Part shown: piece by piece, positions 16,597-25,180 of the stretch
How the letters are laid out: every line of letters starts with the position of its first letter
Numbering within the stretch: position 1 is the first letter of the stretch
NCBI GenBank assembly: GCA_964556565.1
Contig: CAZKWF010000004.1
Location: 1-54,167, forward strand
DNA: 54,167 bases
Direction of reading: 5' to 3'
Origin: SOJZ01 sp964556565
Lineage (GTDB): Archaea > Thermoproteota > Bathyarchaeia > Bathyarchaeales > Bathyarchaeaceae
The notes under the pieces: generated by a model
Databases searched by the model: none
The model's input: only the letters and a program-made list of their open reading frames with translations
Told to the model about the DNA's origin: nothing
Position numbers and translations under genes: made by a program

Positions 16597-17040
16597 TTAG
16601 GGGGATTTTAGGATTTGTTCAGCAACGTTTTTTCCTAACTTACGACATTCTTCTAAACCCTTTTCATCAGGCGTATACTTGATAAGTAATGGCGGTTTTA
16701 AGACTTCCATTTCAAATTTGTTTTCCATTATTTCAAGAACCAATCTTGGTGCTTCGCCGCTCCAGCCATACGATCCAAACGCTGCTCCAATCTTGCCCTC
16801 TAAGTTGACTTTATGAAAAGCAACTTGCTCAAGAAAATTCTTAGTGCTACTAGTCATGCCATGGTGATAGGTTGGGGCTCCAATCAACACCGCATCGAAA
16901 TTGACTAAACTCCAAGGTGATTCGTGACGTTTCAATTCCACTTCGACTTCTTGAACTGTTCTAGCTCCTTCTGCTATGGCTTCAGCCATCTTCTCGGTGT
17001 TTCCAGTGTGGCTATAAAAGACAATAAGAATTTTGGGCAT
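16597..17040 (-). CDS. Flavodoxin-domain protein
   Basis: A 147-residue single-domain flavodoxin. The FMN phosphate loop is FYSHTGNTEKMA; the isoalloxazine loops are IGAPTYHHGMTSSTKNFLE and AAFGSYGWSGEAPRLV. The latter (GSYGW) is typical of the flavodoxin domain of A-type flavoproteins, but the metallo-beta-lactamase domain is absent. It serves as a small electron carrier; the partner is unknown. Confidence 0.92.
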   Translation of the reverse strand: MPKILIVFYSHTGNTEKMAEAIAEGARTVQEVEVELKRHESPWSLVNFDAVLIGAPTYHHGMTSSTKNFLEQVAFHKVNLEGKIGAAFGSYGWSGEAPRLVLEIMENKFEMEVLKPPLLIKYTPDEKGLEECRKLGKNVAEQILKSP

Positions 17041-17164
17041 GGCTCTCCCCTTGTATTAATCTTCCACCAAGGAATTTATTAGCTTTTACACTTTCTGTAT
17101 TCTTGCTTCTACCTCTCTGTTCCCTTCAGTCGCTCCATAGAGATATAGCATGCCCTGAATTAGC

Positions 17165-17383
17165 CTACACATGCTCCGCCAGTGTTTCTTTCAGCTCAGA
17201 AACGAAGCCTTCCTCATCCTCTGCTATTCTCTTCTTTACTTCCTTCCAAGTAGCCGGACAATTCTTATACTCTACACCCACAAGGTCGTGAATGACGCTG
17301 TCTATTTCTCGCTTATTTTCCTTTGTAACCTCTATTCCAGCTTTCTTGAAAATACGTTGAATATGCCTAAAATAACAGGTCAT
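17165..17383 (-). CDS. Conserved small archaeal protein, cytoplasmic
   Basis: A 72-residue helical, charged protein beginning MTCYFRHIQRIFKKAG and containing NKREIDSVIHDLVGV and CPATWKEVKKR. GAGGTGG lies about 7 nt before ATG 17383, so I take this start rather than the open frame to 17515, which would overlap the divergent neighbour. I have seen such short archaeal proteins, but no function is known to me. Confidence 0.7.
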   Translation of the reverse strand: MTCYFRHIQRIFKKAGIEVTKENKREIDSVIHDLVGVEYKNCPATWKEVKKRIAEDEEGFVSELKETLAEHV

Positions 17384-17500
17384 AACAAACCACCTCAACA
17401 TGTAAATCAACTTTCCAAGTTTATAAAATCTCAACCTCATTATAAAATATAAACTCAGAACCCATAAAACCGAAGCATCAGACACAATGAGGGATTCGGT

Positions 17501-17791
17501 ATGAGAAGAAAACATGTTTTGATTGTTCTTGTAATTCTTTCAATTGGCTCGATTACTACGTTAATTTCAGGATTTTATAAACAAGATTTATCCCTACCAG
17601 GACAATCCATAACTGGTTACGGTTTCCCTTTAAGCTGGTATAGAGAATCATACATAGTCTATCCAAACAGCCCTACAACTTATTCTTTCTCTTGGGAAAC
17701 TTTCGCACTAAACCTTGCATTTTGGTCTCTGATAGTCACTGTTCCAGTTGCAGCTGCATTTAGACGGTTTAAAATAAGAAGACATGCATAG
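17501..17791 (+). CDS. Small two-helix membrane protein
   Basis: A 96-residue protein with two hydrophobic segments: VLIVLVILSIGSITTLISGF at the start and FALNLAFWSLIVTVPVAAAF near the end. The ~45 residues between them are rich in Ser, Tyr, Pro and Gly and should be extracellular. Both ends are basic (MRRKH, RRFKIRRHA), giving a hairpin with both termini inside. No family recognised. Confidence 0.6.
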   Translation: MRRKHVLIVLVILSIGSITTLISGFYKQDLSLPGQSITGYGFPLSWYRESYIVYPNSPTTYSFSWETFALNLAFWSLIVTVPVAAAFRRFKIRRHA

Positions 17792-17869
17792 GCATTGCTC
17801 GCAATTCCAGAATTTCCAATTTGAAAGTCGGAACATTATGTAATTCCAGCCTTTTATCCTCTTGACTGT

Positions 17870-19156
17870 TTATGGAATCATCGTCAACACTAGCCCAGCA
17901 GCGATAGGTATTGTTAGGTTGTCATCGACCGGCAGTGGCAGACATCCCACCAACATTCCCGTGGCTGCGCCTATGAACGCTTTAACCGGGCTTACGAAGA
18001 ATAGAGCGCCAATAAAGGCAAACAGGAAGCCGAAAACTGAGCCTTCCACATGCTGTCCTTTGTTAAAAGGAAATAAAGTTCTTCCAAATTTTTTGCCGAA
18101 AATGGAGGCAAAGCTGTCGCCTAATGTTAGTATTGCAACAGATGCGTAGTTCGCAGGTTCAGGGAAGAAAACAAGTGAGAACACTATGCCTATGGCAAAT
18201 GAGATTGGAGCAGTGGCAAATTCGTAAAACTCTGATTTTTTTGCGGCTGTCCAAGTGATTGTGGAAAATACGGGAAAACTGATTCCCTGCACTCTGGCGA
18301 GTTCGGACGCCGCGAAAACCAAAGTTATGAGAAATATTAAGAAAGAAACCAAAAATGTTCCTAAAAAGTGTGCACAAACAAACGGCACCAAAAATCCACT
18401 CACATGAATTGCTTCACGAATAACCTCATTTCTTGAGAATATCGGACGAGAAACTTGCGATGCTTTTCCGTTTATGATTGGAATGATTTTAGACAAGTTG
18501 TCTCTAACGACGTAGTCTGATTTAACTGTCAAAACGAAGTCGGGATTGTAACCTATCCTTACGCTGCTGAGTGGAAACATCGGCAAATTGTTCCTGTCAT
18601 CTGCAACCACAACGCAGTCTTGTGATGATAACCCCTCTTTCTGAAGAATCTCTTCTAAAACACATGCTTTACCATTCGGCTTTAATACATCGCCCTGAAT
18701 CTCACCAGTCAAACGATTGTTGACTGTTTTTAACTCTAAGCCGAACGCGTAGTCTGCGTTTAACCTAGTCGCAAGGTCTTCAACCAGAAGCGTGGGAAGT
18801 CCTGAACTTATGAGTGCTGTTTTATACCCCGCTTCATCCAGCATTTTGAAAACATGTTTTGCACCTGGCATCAGAGGGACCTCTTTGAAAAGCCGAAAAA
18901 ATTCGTCCATTAGGAATCCTTGATAAACTGCAAAGATTTTTCTGAGTGCAGATTCAAGCGACAATAGACCAGTTTCGTAAAGAACCCCCATTACGAGAAT
19001 CTTCAAAAATTTCCAGAAACTCAGCTTCTTCGCCGCATCAAAGAGTAGGAAACGCCTCTTCGGCAATAATACCCCTTCAACATCGAAAACGATTAACCGA
19101 TTGCGCTCTGCCTCGCTAGTCTTAGCGGTGACCACTAGTGGCTCCTCTTCTGACAA
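17870..19156 (-). CDS. HAD-IB phosphatase-like / dolichol kinase-like fusion protein
   Basis: Residues ~18-225 form a phosphoserine-phosphatase-like HAD domain: motif I FDVEGVLLP (second Asp replaced by Glu), motif II ALISSGLP, motif IV VVVADDRNNLPMF. Residues ~240-428 form a multi-helix SEC59/DGK1/VTE5-type CTP-dependent lipid kinase domain: IREAIHVSGFL, ILTLGDSFASIFGKKFGRTLFPFNKGQHVEGSVFGF and LPVDDNLTIPI, including the conserved D-x2-A-x3-G and K-x-x-EGS-like segments. The fusion suggests a membrane enzyme acting on polyprenol or another isoprenoid lipid, with the soluble phosphatase domain attached. This is an inference. It is followed at once by the divergent SRP RNA promoter. Confidence 0.8.
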   Translation of the reverse strand: MSEEEPLVVTAKTSEAERNRLIVFDVEGVLLPKRRFLLFDAAKKLSFWKFLKILVMGVLYETGLLSLESALRKIFAVYQGFLMDEFFRLFKEVPLMPGAKHVFKMLDEAGYKTALISSGLPTLLVEDLATRLNADYAFGLELKTVNNRLTGEIQGDVLKPNGKACVLEEILQKEGLSSQDCVVVADDRNNLPMFPLSSVRIGYNPDFVLTVKSDYVVRDNLSKIIPIINGKASQVSRPIFSRNEVIREAIHVSGFLVPFVCAHFLGTFLVSFLIFLITLVFAASELARVQGISFPVFSTITWTAAKKSEFYEFATAPISFAIGIVFSLVFFPEPANYASVAILTLGDSFASIFGKKFGRTLFPFNKGQHVEGSVFGFLFAFIGALFFVSPVKAFIGAATGMLVGCLPLPVDDNLTIPIAAGLVLTMIP

Positions 19157-19212
19157 TATGATCTATTGCTTGAATAACTTTCTGAAAAAGACATTACCAC
19201 ACTTAAGCATTG

Positions 19213-19226
19213 ATAAACCTTTATAC
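19213..19226 (+). promoter_or_regulatory. TATA box of the SRP RNA gene
   Basis: ATAAACCTTTATAC is centred about 27 nt before the first paired base of the SRP RNA at 19248, the standard archaeal BRE/TATA spacing. Confidence 0.6.
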
Positions 19227-19247
19227 TAATGAAAGTTATGAGTTCTC

Positions 19248-19567
19248 TTGGCGGCGGGTCTAGGCGGGGGGCTAGGGGTCCCCTGAACCGTAAACCCTCT
19301 ATACGACGGGCTGACTGCTAAGGTGAGGCATCAAAGATCATCAGGAACCTCAGCCTTCTGGCCGTGAGTATCCGTCCCTTGGGGCTGGCGGTCGTGGGGC
19401 AACCTTCGTAGGGAGGCTGTCAAATACGTTCACCAGGTGAACCTGGCCAGGCCCGGGAGGGAGCAACCTAAGCTTGGACGTGCAGCGCTCGAGGGGTCGC
19501 GGGTAGGAGTAAAGAGGTTGGGGGCTTGGTGAAAACTGGACGTCGAGCCTTGGTGACTCGCCGCCAA
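19248..19567 (+). ncRNA. ffs: Signal recognition particle RNA (7S)
   Basis: A ~320-nt GC-rich RNA in an A/T-richer background. The ends pair (TTGGCGGCG at 19248-19256 with CGCCGCCAA at 19559-19567), forming archaeal helix 1/5. Near 19450-19468 the SRP54-binding helix 8 is recognisable: CCAGGCCCGGGAGGGAGCAA, with its symmetric loop and tetraloop. It is the RNA core of the particle that targets ribosomes to the membrane, with SRP19 and SRP54 proteins encoded elsewhere. Confidence 0.93.
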
Positions 19568-19585
19568 AGATTGTTTTGCAGCCGT

Positions 19586-20029
19586 CTATAGATGGCTTCT
19601 CTTGCTTTTCACGATTCCCTTACTATCTTGATACGCTCCACTGTAACCTTTGGTCGCCGTATTTCCAAGTTTGTGGAACACTATCTGAACTATTGGTTCC
19701 CCTTCACGTATTGTAACAACGTCTTGTCCATCGTTATGAAGATTGAGTGTAAGTTGCCCGCGAAATCCTGGATCAACAGCCGCGAAACTTCCAATAACAC
19801 CTTCTCGTGCAAGTGAAGAACGTATATGAAGAAAAGCTATTAATTTTAGGCCCAATTCAATCGTTTCTAGAGTGGCTGCTAGTTTATACTGTTTCGGTTT
19901 TATTGTCAGTTCATTAGCAGATCTCAAGTCATAACCGGCAGGGTTAAGACAAGAAAGTTCAAACGGTACAATATTCATCTCACCGCTTCTAATGTGTTCA
20001 AGTATTTCCTTGTCGGAAAGAATGGCCAA
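19586..20029 (-). CDS. dCTP deaminase / dUTPase family protein
   Basis: A 147-residue trimer-type dUTPase/Dcd-fold protein: NPAGYDLR, HIRSSLAREGV (substrate phosphate-binding motif), AVDPGFRGQLTLNLHNDG, and GYSGAYQDSKG at the C-terminus (nucleotide-capping). D86 in AVDPGF matches the conserved Asp of dUTPases. The residue where bacterial dCTP deaminase has its catalytic Glu (in the LTLEL-type strand) is Asn96 here. This makes dUTP hydrolysis more likely than dCTP deamination, or altered activity. It is convergent with SRP RNA, 18 nt apart. Confidence 0.85.
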   Translation of the reverse strand: MAILSDKEILEHIRSGEMNIVPFELSCLNPAGYDLRSANELTIKPKQYKLAATLETIELGLKLIAFLHIRSSLAREGVIGSFAAVDPGFRGQLTLNLHNDGQDVVTIREGEPIVQIVFHKLGNTATKGYSGAYQDSKGIVKSKRSHL

Positions 20030-20107
20030 GGGAAATTCCTAGCATTAGTAGAAATACATGTTCTTACTTAAATCAGTCGAATGCTTTCCTCCAGTCGGTG
20101 GATGCTG

Positions 20108-20821
20108 ATGACTAAAAAACCGGTAAGGCGTGCCGAACGCATAGAAGTTATTTATGACGAGAAACACTGGAGCCTGCTGAAGAAACTGCAGTCTGAAGCC
20201 GCTCAGATAATGGAGATTCTTAATCAGTTTCATCTGCACTCTATTGCACACGGAAGCATTGCACGAGGCGACGTTTCAGACAAGAGCGACATCGACGTGT
20301 TTCTGCCAGACCCGCCCTCCTCTTTCATCATAGAAAACGCTCTTCAAAACGCTGGGGTCGCCGTTAATCGTCGAATTGTTGTGCAAGCTACGCCGCTGTA
20401 TGCCATCAAAGGTTACATCGAGGTCGATAAACAAATGTGTATATCATTTCCACTCGCAAAACTTCGCCCTATAGAGAAAGACTTCTACAAATTTGGCGGC
20501 GAAGCATCTCTTTCAATGCTTAAAAAAGAAATGCGCGTCTCAGGTGTAGACAAAAGACTTATGTTAATTGAACCCACGCTGGAGGGTCACGTTGAAAACA
20601 CCATTATGGGACGAGAAGAAGCGGTTGCTGGTCTTTTAGGCATTTCTGTCAGCACAGTCCGCGATCGCGTTCGCGCCCTTCTACGTCGCGACAAGACTGG
20701 CAGAACAGGAGTCTTCATAGAGAGAGAACTGTTACCAAATGAAACTTTTGAGATGGTCCTGAAGAAACTTGCCGATCAGAATCCTGCAGTCCGTAGACGT
20801 CTAAAGCTTTATGGAAAATAG
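20108..20821 (+). CDS. Nucleotidyltransferase-fold protein with C-terminal HTH
   Basis: The pol-beta-type nucleotidyltransferase signature is IAHGSIARGDVSDKSDIDVFLPD (G-S-x-A-R-G and D-I-D-V, so two metal-binding Asp). A C-terminal helix-turn-helix follows: MGREEAVAGLLGISVSTVRDRVRALLRR. The family is typical of archaea and is of unknown target. The start ATG 20108 has GGTGG seven bases before it; the frame is open to 20081. No antitoxin or HEPN partner lies next to it. Confidence 0.8.
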   Translation: MTKKPVRRAERIEVIYDEKHWSLLKKLQSEAAQIMEILNQFHLHSIAHGSIARGDVSDKSDIDVFLPDPPSSFIIENALQNAGVAVNRRIVVQATPLYAIKGYIEVDKQMCISFPLAKLRPIEKDFYKFGGEASLSMLKKEMRVSGVDKRLMLIEPTLEGHVENTIMGREEAVAGLLGISVSTVRDRVRALLRRDKTGRTGVFIERELLPNETFEMVLKKLADQNPAVRRRLKLYGK

Positions 20822-20887
20822 CTGGCCTCTAGAAATGGAGTATCCGGAGAAAATTTTGCATCTAAATAAGGATGCGATAATACGCGT

Positions 20888-21967
20888 TTAACCCATTTGA
20901 AAACGAAGAAGAGCAGCGATACCGCCTAATCCGAGCAGTTTTGCTCCTGCCTCATGTTCTGTGCTAATGACGCTGATTTGTCCGCCCCTTTGTTCAACTT
21001 CTCTCATGAGCTTCTCTAGAGTCGTTCTCTTTTCGTCTGGTGCTTCCCTTAACGCTGTATCTGCTAATAGAAGCTTTTCAACGGCGCCAAACAAGCTTGC
21101 TTTCTCCACCTCGGCAAATCCATACGTTACGTCTGATCTCCCTTTTCCAAGTCGCTCAAGCACTTCCTCTATGACCTTGGTTTCTTCAGCCACCCGCACA
21201 TGCTTTAACGCCTTCGTGAAGACTCCTGAACGCAACGCTTCTTGTATTCCAGCCAAGCCTCCACTGTTTACACCTTTTACGTCGATGACAGCACGCGCAA
21301 CATCTGAAGCTTCGCCATTGATATACTTGGCAAAATTGTTTTTCATAAATCCGGGACCAATTATGACAATTGGGCTACGAAGGGAAATCCACACTTCCTT
21401 CAATGATTTCAGAGCGGATTTAAAAAATCCACGCACTGCACTTGTCCTTTTTTCAGCCTCCAACTTCCCCGGAAGCCTCGTCTTTTCCTCTACTTTGACG
21501 TCGATGCCGTACTGTCTCAAAACAGCTACACAAAATTCTTCGTCATCTACAGACATCACAATGAGAGGTACCGCCTTAGCCCGGCTTGCCCTGCGCAGTC
21601 GGTCAATTTGATGCTTGAGCCACTCGGATTTCACGATGGTTATGGGCCTGTTCATAGTCACGTTCAGGGTGTGATGCTCGCCCTTCACGTTTATTTTCTC
21701 TGGTGCCTTGCAGACTATTCCATGTATCCTTAGTCGATTCAAGCTTTTGTCCCAAAGCACTTTTTCAACTTTTACCCCCAAAAAAACGGGTACTCGTTTT
21801 CCTCTCTTTGGGCGTGCATAATGTTCTTCAACCTTTTTTTCACGGGTAGTTCGTGCATGCACCTCATCACCCTTAAGAATTATGTTATACAAGTGCCAGA
21901 GGTCGTCTAAGTTGTCTGGTGAAACCTTTACAACGCCCTTTTTGATGTTCATCTTCAAAATCTTCAA
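20888..21967 (-). CDS. pelA: aPelota, ribosome rescue factor (Dom34 homologue)
   Basis: This 359-residue protein has the Pelota layout: N-terminal Sm-like domain (MNIKKGVVKVSPDNLDDLWHLYNIILKGDEV), central RNase H-like domain (VIIGPGFMKNNFAKYI), and C-terminal L7Ae-like domain (GGQISVISTEHEAGAKLLGLGGIAALLRF). It binds the empty A site of stalled ribosomes with aEF1-alpha/ABCE1 to promote release and splitting. It works in the same kind of process as HflX at 2.1 kb. Confidence 0.96.
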   Translation of the reverse strand: MKILKMNIKKGVVKVSPDNLDDLWHLYNIILKGDEVHARTTREKKVEEHYARPKRGKRVPVFLGVKVEKVLWDKSLNRLRIHGIVCKAPEKINVKGEHHTLNVTMNRPITIVKSEWLKHQIDRLRRASRAKAVPLIVMSVDDEEFCVAVLRQYGIDVKVEEKTRLPGKLEAEKRTSAVRGFFKSALKSLKEVWISLRSPIVIIGPGFMKNNFAKYINGEASDVARAVIDVKGVNSGGLAGIQEALRSGVFTKALKHVRVAEETKVIEEVLERLGKGRSDVTYGFAEVEKASLFGAVEKLLLADTALREAPDEKRTTLEKLMREVEQRGGQISVISTEHEAGAKLLGLGGIAALLRFQMG

Positions 21968-22068
21968 AACGACGCTTCCTTTTCGAACCCTAGTATACTA
22001 TGCAATAGAAGAGCTATCATTAAAAAACATTGAGAATAATGAAGCTTCGCCCTTTCATGAGGAAAGAA

Positions 22069-23211
22069 CTAACCTCTCACGTCCGTGAAAGTTAGCAGAT
22101 GAATGCCTAAGGGCTGTTTTACCGCATCTGAGAGACGAGCCGCAACAAGATACTTGATGTTTTTTTCATTCGCCACGTCTACAAGTCTTTGTGTAATTAC
22201 GCCATCAAAGACTACGGTGTCCACATCCTTGGTCTGTTGAAGTTTTTCCGCAAGTATACTCACCGGCAGTCGCTCCAGTTTCTTCATTTTTGCATCAAAC
22301 AAAACTGCTTCTAATGTTCCATCAAGTTCTTTGGTAACTTCAACAATTCGTTTTGGAACGAGTATCCTTTGGCGTTCTCGCGGTCTCTTAGCTTTGGGTT
22401 TACTAATAGGCACTCTGTGCTGGAGGGCTGTCGCAACTTGTTTGGGAGTTAACTCCTCCACTTCCTTACCTGAAGGAGCTCTAGCTACATATTTGATGTT
22501 GGTCACTTGTAGTAACTCTTTGAGTATGAGGTCTCCTCCTCTGTCTCCGTCTAGGAATGCTGTAGCTTCCTTTTCTTTAGACAGTTTTATGATGCTTTGC
22601 GGTATTTTGGCGCCTTCAACGGCTATGACGTTTTGTATGCCGCATCTTAACAGGTTTATTATGTCGGCTCTTCCCTCGACTATTATTATTTCTTTTGCGC
22701 TTTCAATGTCTGGTCCAGCTGTTAGTTTTTCTGGTCCATATGCTTCAACTCGGGCTAGTCTTAAAGTCTCTGAAACCTCTCTAAAGATTTCCTCGGTGCC
22801 TGGAATGGCTTCGATGGTCCATTTGTGGAGAATTTCTTTTGCTCTCTTGATAATTGCCGTCCGCCTTGCGTTGCGTATGTCTTCGATTTTTTCTAAGGTG
22901 ACCTTTGCTGCGCAGGGTCCTACTCTATCTATGCTTTCAAGGCTTGCTGCAAGAATGACTGTGGAGACTCTGTCTAAACTAGTGGGGATTAGCATTGCAC
23001 CTGTGGTTTTGTCTTTCTCCGATTTTAGCTGGATTTCTATTCTTCCTATTCTTCCCGATTTTTGGAGTTCTCGGAGGTCCAGTTCAGGTCCAAACAATCC
23101 TTCTGTTTGACCAAAAACAGCTCCGATTGCATCCGATTTTTCAACAACTCCCTCTACTTCGAATTTCGCGCGGATCATATACTTTACAGTAATCGACTGT
23201 GATGTTCCCAT
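22069..23211 (-). CDS. dnaG: DnaG-like protein with archaeal TOPRIM domain
   Basis: The 380-residue protein has an N-terminal archaeal DnaG domain (YMIRAKFEVEGVVEKSDAIGAVFGQTEGLFG), then a TOPRIM domain at about residues 170-260 with E in IIIVEGRADI and DxD in ATAFLDGDRGGD. Archaeal DnaG primes poorly and is largely associated with the RNA exosome, where it helps poly(A) binding. ATG 23211 is used; the preceding TTG is less likely. It is followed downstream by pelA and preceded by another TOPRIM gene on the same strand. Confidence 0.95.
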   Translation of the reverse strand: MGTSQSITVKYMIRAKFEVEGVVEKSDAIGAVFGQTEGLFGPELDLRELQKSGRIGRIEIQLKSEKDKTTGAMLIPTSLDRVSTVILAASLESIDRVGPCAAKVTLEKIEDIRNARRTAIIKRAKEILHKWTIEAIPGTEEIFREVSETLRLARVEAYGPEKLTAGPDIESAKEIIIVEGRADIINLLRCGIQNVIAVEGAKIPQSIIKLSKEKEATAFLDGDRGGDLILKELLQVTNIKYVARAPSGKEVEELTPKQVATALQHRVPISKPKAKRPRERQRILVPKRIVEVTKELDGTLEAVLFDAKMKKLERLPVSILAEKLQQTKDVDTVVFDGVITQRLVDVANEKNIKYLVAARLSDAVKQPLGIHLLTFTDVRG

Positions 23212-23340
23212 CAACTTTCACCTCAATCAACAGAGTTAACCTCATCAATAAGATGCGATTAGTCTTTAATTCGCTGGCACCTCTTATACTTTCCGAATCC
23301 GCCCTTCACATTCAGTACAACCATTGGAATTGCAGAGTCT

Positions 23341-23763
23341 TCAGATCCTGTTTCCACATTTTTTCTTCAAGTTTTCTAAGTATGTTGCCAAGCCTTCGAT
23401 GTCCCTAACGTCGCGCCCCACAAGGCTTAGAAGCCCTCTCCAAAAAAACAGGTTGGGTTTGATTCTCATTTTTTCAAAATGTGTGCCAAGTTTTTTGGTC
23501 AATTCTTTGCCGCGTCTATCAAAATCCATCAAAAGGATGACCTCGTGTTTACTTCGTTTTTCTACTTCACAAAGAACGTCGAGGAAGGACCTTCCAGAAG
23601 TTTTTGCCGAGATGATGTCGCCTTTTATCGCTAAGTCGCGTAGGGTGTTCACGTCTTTTCGTCCCTCTACAATTATTGGAGTGCCCTTAGCTGATTCTCT
23701 TGCGAGTCTGTCCAGAAGTTGCAAAACTTTTTCTACTCGTCTCTTTAGGCTAGTTGACAACAC
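23341..23763 (-). CDS. Small TOPRIM-domain protein
   Basis: A 140-residue stand-alone TOPRIM protein: PIIVEGRKDVNTLRDL (catalytic Glu), ILLMDFDRRGKEL (DxD), a family often called toprim-like/UPF0292 in archaea. It may act in nucleic acid cleavage or ribosomal RNA processing (the RNase M5-like branch), but no target is evident. It starts immediately upstream of DnaG and overlaps almost the end of tyrS (2 nt gap), so tyrS, this gene and dnaG probably form one transcription unit. Confidence 0.88.
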   Translation of the reverse strand: MLSTSLKRRVEKVLQLLDRLARESAKGTPIIVEGRKDVNTLRDLAIKGDIISAKTSGRSFLDVLCEVEKRSKHEVILLMDFDRRGKELTKKLGTHFEKMRIKPNLFFWRGLLSLVGRDVRDIEGLATYLENLKKKCGNRI

Positions 23764-23765
23764 TT

Positions 23766-24851
23766 TTACCTTGTAACGCCTATTTTCATCGTTTTTTCTA
23801 ACGTTTGTGGGTGTTTTTGGAAGTGGTCTCTAGCTGGCTTTAGGATTTCTATGAGGGCTTCTGCGACGCCGTTTTTTAGGTCGAGTGGATGAAGCTTTCC
23901 TTCAACGTATGCTTTCTCTAGCGCCTTAATGCTTTCAAAGGTTTCAGCTCCTCCATATTTGGGTGGTCGTGGAATTTCCATAGTTTTCCTTTCCGTGAAC
24001 ACCGCGTATTCAGCTAATTCAAGCACTGGGTTTCCTTGAGCTTGTTTAGGTGGACAGTAGGCTGCTCTTATTTTTGTTTTAATCTCGTTTGGTGTGTCGT
24101 GAATGAATATGCAGCTTCCCGGTATGCTTTTAGACATTTTTGAGCTGATTTGCAGGTTTATGTTTGTGTTTTCATCGAATTTTCTTTTGGCTTTTTCTGG
24201 TTCTTGGAGCCCCATGAGGAGATGGGTATGGACGCATACGGGTTTTTTTCTGTGAAGTTTGTCTGAGGCTTCTCTTGCTAGCATGTGGGCTTTTCTTTGA
24301 TCCATTCCTGCGCATGCTACGTCGAGGTCTAGGTGGAAGATGTCTGCTGCCTGCATGCAGGGGTAGTACATCCAAGCGGTTTCAACGTCTGTTAAGCTCA
24401 TTTCTCGACCCATGATGGGTAACGCTCGCCACGTTCTTTGAAGCGAGACGTTTTTAGCTATTCTGACAACTTTTTCCCAGTATTCAATGTCTTTCGCTAT
24501 GTCGGAAGCCCAGAGATACTGTACACTGTCTGGCTTGATTCCAAGCGCGGTGAAGCCTTGCTTGAAATATTCGCCGCAGGTGCGGATGTTTTCCATGTTG
24601 CCGCCTAGTTTGTTGTTTATCCATGAATGCCAGTCGGCGAGAAAAATGACGAATTTGAAGCCTGCTTTTATCATGTTTTTAATTTTTGAGCCGCAGACTA
24701 GGCCGAAGCCAATGTGCATCAGACCGCTTAGTTCGAAGCCCCAGTACGCCTTTGGCTTAGTCTTAGTCTCTAATAATACGCGTAACTCTTCAGGGGTTAC
24801 AACCTCGTCTGTGTTTCTTGTAACAAGGCTTACCCTTTCTTTGACATCCAA
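23766..24851 (-). CDS. tyrS: Tyrosyl-tRNA synthetase
   Basis: An archaeal/eukaryotic-type class I synthetase of 361 residues. It has the HIGH-like segment GFELSGLMHIGFGL, tyrosine pocket residues in LADWHSWINNKLGG, the specificity loop LDLDVACAGMDQRKAHMLA, and the class I SKMSKSIPGS loop. The archaeal form lacks the large bacterial anticodon/S4 domain, matching the length. It is adjacent to a structured element on its upstream side (24915-25150). Confidence 0.95.
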   Translation of the reverse strand: MDVKERVSLVTRNTDEVVTPEELRVLLETKTKPKAYWGFELSGLMHIGFGLVCGSKIKNMIKAGFKFVIFLADWHSWINNKLGGNMENIRTCGEYFKQGFTALGIKPDSVQYLWASDIAKDIEYWEKVVRIAKNVSLQRTWRALPIMGREMSLTDVETAWMYYPCMQAADIFHLDLDVACAGMDQRKAHMLAREASDKLHRKKPVCVHTHLLMGLQEPEKAKRKFDENTNINLQISSKMSKSIPGSCIFIHDTPNEIKTKIRAAYCPPKQAQGNPVLELAEYAVFTERKTMEIPRPPKYGGAETFESIKALEKAYVEGKLHPLDLKNGVAEALIEILKPARDHFQKHPQTLEKTMKIGVTR

Positions 24852-24914
24852 GTTTTACCGCCTGTTTTCATCTTTACTGTTAATGCATCGATATTGGTTA
24901 ACTTAAAAGTTCTT

Positions 24915-25150
24915 GTCGCGGGCGCTGTTTCCCGCGTAACCTAACACTCAACCTCACAGTAGAGCCTTTTCGCTCCTCTCAGTTGGGCTCTCTCTGACGC
25001 GGGTTAGGGAGCGCTCGCGCCCACCGTGTCCCATGCCTGGGTAAACCCTATGTCACGGGTAGATGAATCATCTGCCTCTGTTGGGTCCGTCTGCATGAGC
25101 CTTAGGGGGTATCGGTGGGATTTCTTTGGGCTCACATCATCGCCAACAAT
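24915..25150 (-). ncRNA. Unassigned GC-rich structured element upstream of tyrS
   Basis: The ~235-nt spacer between the GNAT gene and tyrS is much more GC-rich than its flanks and full of long-range pairing on the reverse strand: TGTTGG/CCAACA, enclosing TGAGCC/GGCTCA; CCCACCG/CGGTGGG, which crosses them (a pseudoknot); AGAGCC/GGCTCT; CCTAAC/GTTAGG; and a 3'-end hairpin CGCGGG-n8-CCCGCG followed by ACTTTT. A TATA-like ACTTTATTT lies about 25 nt before the 5' end. It has no GAGGAAAGTCC RNase P core and no tRNA, SRP or 5S signature. It could be an independent RNA or a 5' leader of tyrS; a + strand RNA is also possible. Confidence 0.45.
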
Positions 25151-25180
25151 AAGAATGGAAACTATGGGAAATAAAGTTTC

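Noticed and set aside
22331..23110. 259-residue + strand ORF over dnaG
   Set aside because: Antisense shadow of the DnaG gene; Ser/Leu-rich composition with no motif.
24915..25150. RNase P RNA or T-box riboswitch
   Set aside because: The invariant RNase P GAGGAAAGTCC core is absent on both strands, and GGTGGGCGCG resembles a T-box only superficially.
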